This document shows positions 15,808-23,011 of a DNA stretch of 64,000 nt, piece after piece (positions within the stretch are counted from its first letter, which is position 1; each line of letters starts with the position of its first letter). A program made the position numbers and the translations under genes. The notes below the pieces were generated by a model, which had not been told where the DNA came from, made no database searches, and saw only the letters and a program-made list of their open reading frames with translations. The DNA comes from Rhodopila sp965276935 (lineage in GTDB: Bacteria; Pseudomonadota; Alphaproteobacteria; Acetobacterales; Acetobacteraceae), in contig NZ_CBDIBS010000001.1 in assembly GCF_965276935.1 (NCBI RefSeq), positions 62,001 to 126,000 of the forward strand, written 5' to 3'.

Positions 15808-16881
15808 TCATGCCACTTGCCCCCGCTCATACCAACCGCGCGAGCGGCGGACGATCTGCACCACGGACAGCATCACCGGCACTTCCACCAGCACACCGAC
15901 GACGGTTGAGAGCGCTGCGCCAGATTGAAAGCCAAACAAGGCTATGGCCGTCGCCACCGCCAGCTCGAAGAAGTTGCTGGCCCCGATCAGCGCCGACGGC
16001 CCGGCCACGCACCATTCGACGCCGAGCCGCCGGTTCACCCAGTAGGCGAGGCCCGCGTTGAAATAGACCTGGATCAGGATCGGCACCGCCAGCAGCGCGA
16101 TGACGACGGGCTGGCGCATAATCTGCTGACCCTGCAGGCCGAACAGCAGCACGAGCGTCAGCAGCAGCGCCGACAGAGACAGCGGCGCAAGCGTGCGCAG
16201 CCTCCGCCCGAGTGCCGCTTGTCCACCCTTCGCCAGCAGCACGCGCCGCCAAAGCTGCGCCACGATCACCGGCACGACGATGTAGAGGACAACTGACAAG
16301 ATCAGTGTGTCCCATGGCACCGTGATCGAGGACAGGCCGAGCAACAGCGCGACAAGCGGCGCGAAGGCAAAGACCATGATCGTGTCGTTCAGCGCCACTT
16401 GCGACAGCGTGAAATGCGGCTCGCCATCCACCAGGTTCGACCACACGAACACCATGGCCGTGCAAGGCGCCGCCGCCAGCAGGATCAGCCCGGCGATATA
16501 GCCGTCGATCTGGCTGGCCGGCAGATAGGGCCGGAACAGATGTGCGATGAACACCCAGCCAAGGAGCGCCATCGAGAACGGCTTGACCAGCCAGTTGACG
16601 CCGACCGTCGCCGCAATGCCGCGCCAATGTTCCTTCACCTGCCCAAGAGCAGCGAGGTCGATCTTCAGCAGCATGGGAATAATCATCAGCCAGACCAGCA
16701 CGGCGACCGGCAGGTTGACCTGCGCCACCGTCGCCGCGCCGATCGCATGGAACACGCTTGGCACGATCTGCCCAAGGGCGATGCCGACGATGATGCAGAG
16801 CGCGACCCAAAGCGTCAGGTAGCGCTCGAACGTCCCCATGGACGGGGCTTTTCCTGGCGCAACGACTGCAGCTTCACTCAC
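15808..16881 (-). CDS. acr3: ACR3-family arsenite efflux permease
   Basis: This 357-residue, ten-helix membrane protein shows ACR3 hallmarks: Met-Leu-Leu-Lys-Ile-Asp, Asn-Trp-Leu-Val-Lys-Pro-Phe, and the essential cysteine in Ala-Ala-Pro-Cys-Thr-Ala-Met-Val-Phe-Val-Trp-Ser. A conserved Ala-Leu-Ile-Gly-Ala-Ser-Asn-Phe-Phe-Glu lies near the end. It should export As(III), driven by the proton gradient. It lies 48 bases after arsI on the same strand, completing an arsR-arsI-acr3 operon. Confidence 0.94.
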   Translation of the reverse strand: MSEAAVVAPGKAPSMGTFERYLTLWVALCIIVGIALGQIVPSVFHAIGAATVAQVNLPVAVLVWLMIIPMLLKIDLAALGQVKEHWRGIAATVGVNWLVKPFSMALLGWVFIAHLFRPYLPASQIDGYIAGLILLAAAPCTAMVFVWSNLVDGEPHFTLSQVALNDTIMVFAFAPLVALLLGLSSITVPWDTLILSVVLYIVVPVIVAQLWRRVLLAKGGQAALGRRLRTLAPLSLSALLLTLVLLFGLQGQQIMRQPVVIALLAVPILIQVYFNAGLAYWVNRRLGVEWCVAGPSALIGASNFFELAVATAIALFGFQSGAALSTVVGVLVEVPVMLSVVQIVRRSRGWYERGQVA

Positions 16882-16929
16882 GACGCGGTCCTCCCGATGT
16901 GGCTTCCGCCTCCATCCACCACCGACGCA

Positions 16930-17391
16930 TCATGCAGCCACCTCGCAGCAAGAGGTGCCACCGGCTAGCTCCGGCTTTGAGGCGCAGCAGGCGCCACCGT
17001 CGTTGGCCACATCATTGATTGAGAAAATCTGTGCGTCTTCCATTGAATGGTAAGCTTCCCACGCGATGCCGTTTGGATCTTCCACCCAGGATTTCTCCGA
17101 TTTCGCATAGCAACAGGTCGTTTCCCCATCGCCATGAGTCGATAGATTCGCGGCTGACATCTGTTGGCGCAGCGCGGTCAGTTCGCCCGCATCGTCGACT
17201 TGCAGGCCCATATGATCGACGCCGGTTTTTTCCGCCCGGGTCGAGATTGCAAAGTTCAGGCGCGGGTCTTCCAGCATCCATTTTGCATAGTCGGGCTTGA
17301 GCTTGGCCGGTTGAGAACCGAACAAGGCATTGTAGAAACGAACACTCTCTTCGATGTTGTCAACTCCGACATGGATATGCATGCGCTTCAT
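16930..17391 (-). CDS. arsI: ArsI-type C-As lyase (vicinal oxygen chelate dioxygenase)
   Basis: The 153-residue protein begins Met-Lys-Arg-Met-His-Ile-His-Val-Gly-Val-Asp, the VOC-fold start with the first iron-binding His. It carries Val-Asp-His-Met-Gly (second His) and Trp-Glu-Ala-Tyr near residue 118 (Glu ligand). It has the vicinal pair Thr-Thr-Cys-Cys-Tyr-Ala that in ArsI binds trivalent organoarsenicals. Two extra Cys pairs sit near the C-terminus. ArsI cleaves the carbon-arsenic bond of methylarsenite, releasing As(III) for ACR3 to export. CadI-like proteins are related; the ars context favours ArsI. Its ATG overlaps the arsR stop. Confidence 0.9.
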   Translation of the reverse strand: MKRMHIHVGVDNIEESVRFYNALFGSQPAKLKPDYAKWMLEDPRLNFAISTRAEKTGVDHMGLQVDDAGELTALRQQMSAANLSTHGDGETTCCYAKSEKSWVEDPNGIAWEAYHSMEDAQIFSINDVANDGGACCASKPELAGGTSCCEVAA

Positions 17392-17744
17392 TGGCGAGTT
17401 CCTTTCTTGACGTTGACGAGGGTGGAGGTATCGCAGATGCCGACGCCGCAGCCCGAGGTATCGCCCTGGCAACAGTTTTCTGTCAGATAGCTCAGCAGGC
17501 CATTCATCGCGGTATATTCGGCTGCGTAGATCAGCGATCGCCCTTCCCGCCGGAAGGTGACGAGGCCCGCATGTCGAAGCTGGTTTAGGTGGAACGACAG
17601 CGTTGCCGAAGGCAGGTCTAGCCGTTCACCGATCTGCCCGGCCGGTAATCCTTCTGCCCCAGTCCGCACCAGCAGCCGGAATATATCTAGCCGCGTATCT
17701 TGAGCGAGCGCCGCGAGAGCGGCTATAGCGTCCGTCTTTTCCAT
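17388..17744 (-). CDS. arsR: ArsR/SmtB-family arsenite-responsive repressor
   Basis: The 118-residue winged-helix protein has the recognition region Leu-Pro-Ser-Ala-Thr-Leu-Ser-Phe-His-Leu-Asn-Gln-Leu and a beta-wing Arg-Arg-Glu-Gly-Arg. It lacks the classical Cys-Val-Cys in the DNA-binding helix. Instead it has a C-terminal cluster Glu-Asn-Cys-Cys-Gln then Cys-Gly-Val-Gly-Ile-Cys, like the Acidithiobacillus-type ArsR where C-terminal cysteines bind As(III). It leads the operon and should repress its own promoter until arsenite binds. The start codon appears to coincide with the transcription start. Confidence 0.93.
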   Translation of the reverse strand: MEKTDAIAALAALAQDTRLDIFRLLVRTGAEGLPAGQIGERLDLPSATLSFHLNQLRHAGLVTFRREGRSLIYAAEYTAMNGLLSYLTENCCQGDTSGCGVGICDTSTLVNVKKGTRQ

Positions 17745-17778
17745 ATTTCCAATATAATGGAGGAAAGGAGCATGTCAA
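17745..17778 (-). promoter_or_regulatory. arsR promoter with overlapping operator; message probably leaderless
   Basis: On the minus strand a perfect TTGACA (17773-17778) and TATATT (17751-17756) are 16 bases apart, and the arsR ATG begins seven bases after the -10 element. The expected transcription start is therefore at or within a base of the ATG. An inverted repeat TTTCC-N11-GGAAA straddles the -10 region and is a plausible ArsR operator. Confidence 0.72.
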
Positions 17779-17905
17779 CAGAAGCCTTTAATCAGGTTTT
17801 GCTGAATGTCCGGCGATCAAGCTGTTCCCCGGGACGGCGAACTCAGCGGGTTGGCAGTGGCTAAGCTGCGCTTACCCGGTTCACCACGCGCTCATGGACC
17901 GAGAC

Positions 17906-18685
17906 TCAAAACGGAATTTCCACCTCCGCACGCCAGCGCAGCGTGCCCGTGGCGGTGGCCTGGGTGGCGCCAAACAGCCAGCCGAGCTCGTATTTCAACC
18001 GGCCTGCGCGGCCAAGGCCGAGTGCGTTGAGATTGAGTGAGCCAATCGCGACCGGCCCGGTGAGCAGTTGCTGGCGCGAGAAGCGCGGCATGCCGCCGAG
18101 TGTGCCGGCGTCGCCATAAATCTCGATCGCCGGCGACAGTGGCGCCCACAGGTTCCACCGACTTTGCCAGGCGTAGCTGATATCCAAACCTTGACTGGTC
18201 TGATCCGGCCCAAGTTGCCGGGTGAAGAACAGGTTCAGCGTATGGGTGGTGCGGCCGATGTCCTTGCTGACCAGGGGACCGAAGGTGATCTCGTTGGCGG
18301 CCGCGTTCCTGCCGCGCGCGACGGTCTGGCCGTATTCAAAATAGAAGCCGGAATCGAAGAAAGCCTCCCCCGGCTCGGTCAGCTCGAAGGTGTTTTCCGT
18401 GACCAGTTGCGACAGCAGGGACGGCTCCTGTCCACCCGGCGCGCGGTCGAAGCCAAATTCGATCTCGCTGTGCCACCACGTGGTCAGGCCGGTGCCGAAT
18501 TCGATCGTGTAGCTCGTCGCGCCGGAATTGGCCGTGCGGCGATCAAACTGGGCATCGCCGTTGTGCTCGATCTCCAGTTCACCCAGATCGATCTCGTTTG
18601 GATAGACGATGTGGTAGTCGGCGCGCGCCGGAAACGCCGCCAGCAGCGTCAGCGCGGCGGCAAAGGCGCGCAGCAGGCAGGTCAT
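17906..18685 (-). CDS. Putative outer-membrane beta-barrel protein linked to iron permease
   Basis: The 259-residue product has a clear signal peptide (cleavage after Phe-Pro-Ala-Arg-Ala) followed by alternating polar/hydrophobic strands, many aromatics and a terminal phenylalanine (Ile-Pro-Phe), as in outer-membrane barrels. I do not recognise a named family. Its ATG overlaps the stop of the FTR1-type gene by four bases, so the two are translationally coupled. It may admit iron or copper across the outer membrane to feed the permease, but that is inference from context. Confidence 0.75.
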   Translation of the reverse strand: MTCLLRAFAAALTLLAAFPARADYHIVYPNEIDLGELEIEHNGDAQFDRRTANSGATSYTIEFGTGLTTWWHSEIEFGFDRAPGGQEPSLLSQLVTENTFELTEPGEAFFDSGFYFEYGQTVARGRNAAANEITFGPLVSKDIGRTTHTLNLFFTRQLGPDQTSQGLDISYAWQSRWNLWAPLSPAIEIYGDAGTLGGMPRFSRQQLLTGPVAIGSLNLNALGLGRAGRLKYELGWLFGATQATATGTLRWRAEVEIPF

Positions 18686-19815
18686 TGCGCGACCAGCACG
18701 CCCCGCGCGGTGTCTTGGTGAAAGTCGCCAAAGAACTTGTATTCGCCAGGATCGAGCGGGCCGAGAAACACAGTGATGTCCTTGCCGGCCGGTACCAGCT
18801 TCTCGCGGTTGAGGTCCGAGCTCTCGAACTCGTCGGCACTGTCATCGGTGTTCTGCACACGCAGGCGGAACTTGACATGTGCCGGCACCACGATGCGGTC
18901 CGGCACGAAGCGGTGCTGGCGGAACACCAAGGTCGGCAGGTCGTCGGCACGCGCCGGCGGGCCTGACGCCAGCAATGCCGTCAACAGTGCCGCGACGGCG
19001 ACCGGGCGGTGGCGCGGGCGGCTGATGGCGCGCGACGCCAACGCCAGGACCAGCAGCGTGGCGAGCCAGGCGGCAAGCTGGATGCCCGCGGGCCGCGCGG
19101 CGTAGCCGACCAGCGCGTGCAAGCCGCGTCCGGCAAGGCTGTCATCCGCGAGAATCCCGCTGGTGTCCCACAGATGTTCGCCCCAGCCGGGCAGCAGATC
19201 GGCGGAATGCAGCACCGCCGCCGCCTGGCCAGCCATGCCGGCGGCGAGCAACGCAATCAGTCCATTGGTGACGCTGAACAGGCGGCGCAGCGGAATGGCG
19301 ACCAGCCCAAGATACAGCAGCCAACAAACGCCGCCGGCGAGCGCCAGCCCCAGCACGCCGCCGCCGAGCAGCGCCAGCGCGCCCACATGCGTCGCGGCGG
19401 CCACGCCGAACAGGAACAGCACGACCTCCGCGCCCTCACGCATCACGGCGACGGCGACGACGGCGGCAAGGGCCGCGAGTGACCGCTGGCCAAGCCGCAC
19501 GGCCTGGCCGACCTGCCGCAGTTCGGCAGCCATGGTGCGGGCGTGGTGCGACATCCACAGGATATGCCAGCTCAGCATGACGACCGCGAAGCCCAAAATG
19601 GACGCGGTGAACACTTCCTGGCCGGTGCTTTGGAACGCATCGGACAGGGCGGCGGCGAACACCGCGACCAGGATGGCTCCGGCGATCCCTGCTGCGATGC
19701 CGCCCGCGATCCAGCGGCGCCGACCAGCGATCCCCTCGGTCGCCGCCAGGATGATGCCGACGATCAGCCCGGCTTCCAACGCCTCACGGAAAACGATGAT
19801 CATGCTGACGAGCAT
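18682..19815 (-). CDS. FTR1-family iron permease fused to a cupredoxin domain
   Basis: Residues 1-280 form a seven-helix FTR1/EfeU permease with both Arg-Glu-x-x-Glu motifs: Phe-Arg-Glu-Ala-Leu-Glu at the N-terminus and Met-Arg-Glu-Gly-Ala-Glu in helix 4. After a final helix and an Ala-Arg-Ala junction, residues about 295-377 are a cupredoxin-like domain (Phe-Val-Pro-Asp-Arg-Ile-Val-Val-Pro-Ala; Gly-Glu-Tyr-Lys-Phe-Phe-Gly-Asp-Phe-His). In Efe systems the cupredoxin domain belongs to the separate periplasmic protein EfeO. Here one polypeptide appears to combine capture or oxidation with transport. A GGGGGAG box precedes the ATG at 19813-19815. Confidence 0.88.
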   Translation of the reverse strand: MLVSMIIVFREALEAGLIVGIILAATEGIAGRRRWIAGGIAAGIAGAILVAVFAAALSDAFQSTGQEVFTASILGFAVVMLSWHILWMSHHARTMAAELRQVGQAVRLGQRSLAALAAVVAVAVMREGAEVVLFLFGVAAATHVGALALLGGGVLGLALAGGVCWLLYLGLVAIPLRRLFSVTNGLIALLAAGMAGQAAAVLHSADLLPGWGEHLWDTSGILADDSLAGRGLHALVGYAARPAGIQLAAWLATLLVLALASRAISRPRHRPVAVAALLTALLASGPPARADDLPTLVFRQHRFVPDRIVVPAHVKFRLRVQNTDDSADEFESSDLNREKLVPAGKDITVFLGPLDPGEYKFFGDFHQDTARGVLVAQ

Positions 19816-20222
19816 GTGGTGCTCCCCCAAATCCAACTGCGAATAACTATCAATCGCGATGCGTTCTACACAGCCGCCGGCGGCGGCGCAAGACAGCAAT
19901 ATTCTGGCGGTGGAGCCGCCGCTCCGTTCGTAGCTATTTCAGCAGGGATGACCCGCTATCAGCGCAATCGGGGCTGACGCCTACCCTTAGCACCAAGAAT
20001 GCAACGATCGGCAGCATCGCCGCTGAATGGCTGGACATCGTCTTCCGCGGCGCGGTTTCTCTGCCTGACGATGATTGGTGCCGGCGATCGCAACATCGGT
20101 GTTCGTTGATCGCATCGCTCGGTGACGCCCGCGACAATGCCATGCCCGGCCGCTTCTTCTGCACCTTCGTCTTAGCACCGGCAAATACCGCACGGGCTGG
20201 CATTTTGGCGCATCCGCCCGAC
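19816..20222. other. Intergenic region between divergent FTR1 and radical SAM genes
   Basis: No supportable gene is seen. Near 19825-19865 there is an A/T-richer patch (AATAACTATCAAT) upstream of the iron permease, where an iron-responsive operator would be expected, but no clear consensus is matched. A short GC hairpin (GGCGGTGGAGCCGCC) lies at about 19906-19920. Confidence 0.4.
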
Positions 20223-21275
20223 ATGCCGATCATGTCGCGCCTCTGGATACCTCGACCGGTGCTCGTCACGCCGTCCGCCCTTGCTTGGCCAAGCGGCGCT
20301 GCCATGATCGAGCGCGCCGCGGCGCTGGGCTCAGACATCGTGCGTCTCAACACGGATCGCCTGACCGGCCTGCCTGATGCCTACCGCGACGCGAAAACCA
20401 CCCTGGCGATCGTCACCGCAAGCCCAAGCCGGCGCCGTCTGCAGCCGATCCCGCCCAGCGCTGATTGGCGCTTTGATCTCGCCGAGGGTTGCCCGGCCCA
20501 TTGCACATATTGCTACCTCGCCGGCTCGCTGGCAGGTCCGCCGATCATCCGCGCCTATGCCAACCTGCCGGAAATCCTGGCCGAGCTGCCCGCCGCTGTC
20601 GGCCAGGGCCGCGTGACATCCACTTCGGCGGATCGCGCCGGAGAGGGAACGACATTCGAATGCTCCTGCTACACCGATCCATTGTCGATCGAGCACCTGA
20701 CCGGCCACCTTGCCGCGTGTATCGCGCATTTCGGCGCCTGGCACGCGCCGGCGCAACTCCGTTTCACCACCAAGTTCGACACCGTTGAACCACTGCTCGC
20801 CCTGGTCCATCAGGGGCGGACCCGCATTCGCTTTTCCATTAATGCGGCAGCGGCTGAACGGCATGAAGGCGGTGCGCCTCGCACGAAGGCGCGGCTTGCC
20901 GCGCTTCGGGCCGTTGCCGCGGCGGGCTATCCGGTCGGCCTTACGGTCGCGCCAATCTTGCGTCTGCCGGATTGGGCCGAGGCGTATGACCGCCTGTTCG
21001 CTGACGTCGCCATCGCACTCGACGGGCTGGCAGACCTCGATCTGACAGCCGAACTCATCACGCATCGCTTTACGCCAAAGTCCAAGGCAGTGCTCGCTAC
21101 CTGGTATCCTGGCAGTCCGCTTGAGATGGATGAGGCGCGGCGGGCGCGGAAGATGACCAAGTTCGGCTCGGTGAAATGGGTGTTTCCAAAGGCGCAGATG
21201 ACCGAGATGCGTTTGACGCTGGAGGCGTCGCTCGTCCGCCACCTACCCAAGGCGCGCCTGTTGTACTGGACCTGA
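20223..21275 (+). CDS. Radical SAM protein of the spore photoproduct lyase (SPL) family
   Basis: The product of about 350 residues has Glu-Gly-Cys-Pro-Ala-His-Cys-Thr-Tyr-Cys-Tyr-Leu, the C-x3-C-x2-C box that ligates the 4Fe-4S cluster, preceded by an N-terminal DNA-repair-like domain. Downstream are Glu-Cys-Ser-Cys-Tyr-Thr-Asp and Thr-Lys-Phe-Asp-Thr-Val segments conserved in SPL-like proteins. Spore-formers use SPL to reverse thymine dimers. Alphaproteobacteria do not sporulate, and their homologues have unsettled function. Start chosen at Met-Pro-Ile-Met-Ser-Arg. It is a single gene, divergent from the iron permease. Confidence 0.87.
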   Translation: MPIMSRLWIPRPVLVTPSALAWPSGAAMIERAAALGSDIVRLNTDRLTGLPDAYRDAKTTLAIVTASPSRRRLQPIPPSADWRFDLAEGCPAHCTYCYLAGSLAGPPIIRAYANLPEILAELPAAVGQGRVTSTSADRAGEGTTFECSCYTDPLSIEHLTGHLAACIAHFGAWHAPAQLRFTTKFDTVEPLLALVHQGRTRIRFSINAAAAERHEGGAPRTKARLAALRAVAAAGYPVGLTVAPILRLPDWAEAYDRLFADVAIALDGLADLDLTAELITHRFTPKSKAVLATWYPGSPLEMDEARRARKMTKFGSVKWVFPKAQMTEMRLTLEASLVRHLPKARLLYWT

Positions 21276-21414
21276 TCCGGAGCCTGCTACCGAGGCGTAG
21301 ATATCCGACCAAAAGGCATCGTCGTGTTGACCACGAGAATAACCGTCGACGAGGCGAACCAATCTAGATTGCCTGGCGGCGCGGCCCGACGCATCGATCA
21401 CATCTGGTCGGCTG

Positions 21415-21434
21415 CTATACAGATACGTGTATAG
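21415..21434. promoter_or_regulatory. Palindromic operator candidate upstream of the LLM monooxygenase gene
   Basis: CTATACA-GATACG-TGTATAG is a perfect 7-bp inverted repeat with a 6-base spacer, 113 bases before the LLM gene start. A TGTATAG half-site recurs at 25102-25108 just before hyuA. It would suit a dimeric regulator of the catabolic run; no regulator gene for it is adjacent. Confidence 0.6.
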
Positions 21435-21546
21435 GCGGAATGATGACGATCGTGTCGGCAGGACCGTATGTTGATGATCACCTGTACGCTATCGTGACCG
21501 GCAGTTGGGACATGAAGACCACCGCGGAAATGGAGATGATCGCGAG

Positions 21547-22890
21547 ATGGCGAAACCGAGGATGCATTTGGCCTTCGATTTCTCGTATACGCACATGGGC
21601 GGCCGCTGGCGCCTCCCCGGCGCGTGGCCGGGGCGCACGTTTCCCGATGTCGCGATGTATGAGGATGTCGCCCGCATCGCCGAACGCGGCCTGCTGGACA
21701 TGCTGTTTTCCGGCGATGGCACCGGCGTGCCGGATACCTGGCGCGGCTCACGCGATGCCGCCATCGAATGGGGCATGAACTGGCCGCGGCAGGACCTCAA
21801 CCCGATCATGGTCGCCATGTCGCGCGTAACGAAACATGTAGGCTATGGGCTGACCTATTCGTCCACCTTCATGCATCCTTACTACACCGCTCGGCTGATG
21901 AACTCGCTCGATCACGTGACCGGCGGTCGTATCGCGATGAACCTGGTCACCTCCACCCGCCGCTCCGACGCCGCGAATTTTGGCTTCGACGCGCTGATGG
22001 AGCATGGCGCGCGCTACGATCGGATGGAGGAATTTACCGACGTGTGCCGCAAGCTTTGGGATGCAACGGAGGCTGACGCCATGCTGTGGGATCATGCGAC
22101 AGGCCGCGTCGGCGATCCCGCGAAGGTGCGCGGCATGAGCCACCACGGACGGTTTTTCAAGGTCGAGGGGCCGCTGAACACGCCGCCCTCGCCGCAGGGC
22201 CGGCCGGTGCTGATCCAGGCCGGCGGATCGCCGCGCGGCATCCGGGCCTCGGCCTACGTCGCGGACCATGTGTTCGGCGCGGACATGGCGCTGCCATCGC
22301 AGGTGAAGCAGCGCCACGCGCTGGATCAGGCGCTGACCGATCTCGGACGCGATCCCGCCTCGGTCGGGATCTTGTGGCAGACACCGATCGTGGTGCGTGA
22401 GACCGAGCGGGAGGCGCTGGCTCAGAAGGAAAGGTTGCTGACAGCGGTGCCGGCGGAGGCGGTCGGTGTCTACCTGTCGTACAATGCCGGTTACGATTTC
22501 TCCAGCTTGCCAGAACGCTTTTCGCTCGCCGAGCTGCAGGCGGAGATCGTGGCATCGCATGCGTCGCCAGTGGGTTTCGTGCATGTCCTGTCGCAGAAGC
22601 TGGGCGCCGAGACGACCATTACGCGGAACGAGTTCTTCGAGCATGGCGTGCGCGAGGCCACCAGCTACGATACCACGATCGCGGGCTCGACCACGCAGAT
22701 GGCGGATCTGCTGCAGCGGAAGTTCGAAGCCACTGGCAGCCGCGGCGGATTCATGTTCGGCCACATCGTCTCGCTGCCCGCCGACCTGGTGGCAATCGTC
22801 GATCTGCTGGTGCCGGAGCTGCAGCGTCGCGGCGCGTTCCGCACGGCCTACCGCTACCGGACGCTGCGGGAGAATCTGCTCGATTCCTAA
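21547..22890 (+). CDS. LLM-class flavin-dependent monooxygenase (NtaA/SnaA/DszA-like)
   Basis: The 447-residue product has the bacterial luciferase-like TIM barrel with NtaA-branch features: Trp-Arg-Leu-Pro near residue 20, Thr-Tyr-Ser-Ser-Thr-Phe-Met-His-Pro-Tyr near 105, Gly-Arg-Ile-Ala-Met-Asn-Leu-Val-Thr-Ser, and Leu-Ile-Gln-Ala-Gly-Gly-Ser-Pro. Such enzymes use reduced FMN and oxygen to attack chelators, sulfones or heterocycles. Start is the ATG after GGAGATGATCGCGAG. It opens a plus-strand run with a CocE/NonD hydrolase and HyuA/HyuB, suggesting oxygenation followed by hydrolysis of one nitrogen-containing compound. No dedicated flavin reductase is adjacent. Confidence 0.88.
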   Translation: MAKPRMHLAFDFSYTHMGGRWRLPGAWPGRTFPDVAMYEDVARIAERGLLDMLFSGDGTGVPDTWRGSRDAAIEWGMNWPRQDLNPIMVAMSRVTKHVGYGLTYSSTFMHPYYTARLMNSLDHVTGGRIAMNLVTSTRRSDAANFGFDALMEHGARYDRMEEFTDVCRKLWDATEADAMLWDHATGRVGDPAKVRGMSHHGRFFKVEGPLNTPPSPQGRPVLIQAGGSPRGIRASAYVADHVFGADMALPSQVKQRHALDQALTDLGRDPASVGILWQTPIVVRETEREALAQKERLLTAVPAEAVGVYLSYNAGYDFSSLPERFSLAELQAEIVASHASPVGFVHVLSQKLGAETTITRNEFFEHGVREATSYDTTIAGSTTQMADLLQRKFEATGSRGGFMFGHIVSLPADLVAIVDLLVPELQRRGAFRTAYRYRTLRENLLDS

Positions 22891-23011
22891 CCTGCTGTCC
22901 GGCTGGTGGCGGATCGGCATTCCGCTAATCGAGTCTCGAAAGCGGTCAAAATCGGCTCCACGCCTAAACCTTCAAGCGTCAACCACTTCCCCATGAAAAT
23001 GGATCACGCTC

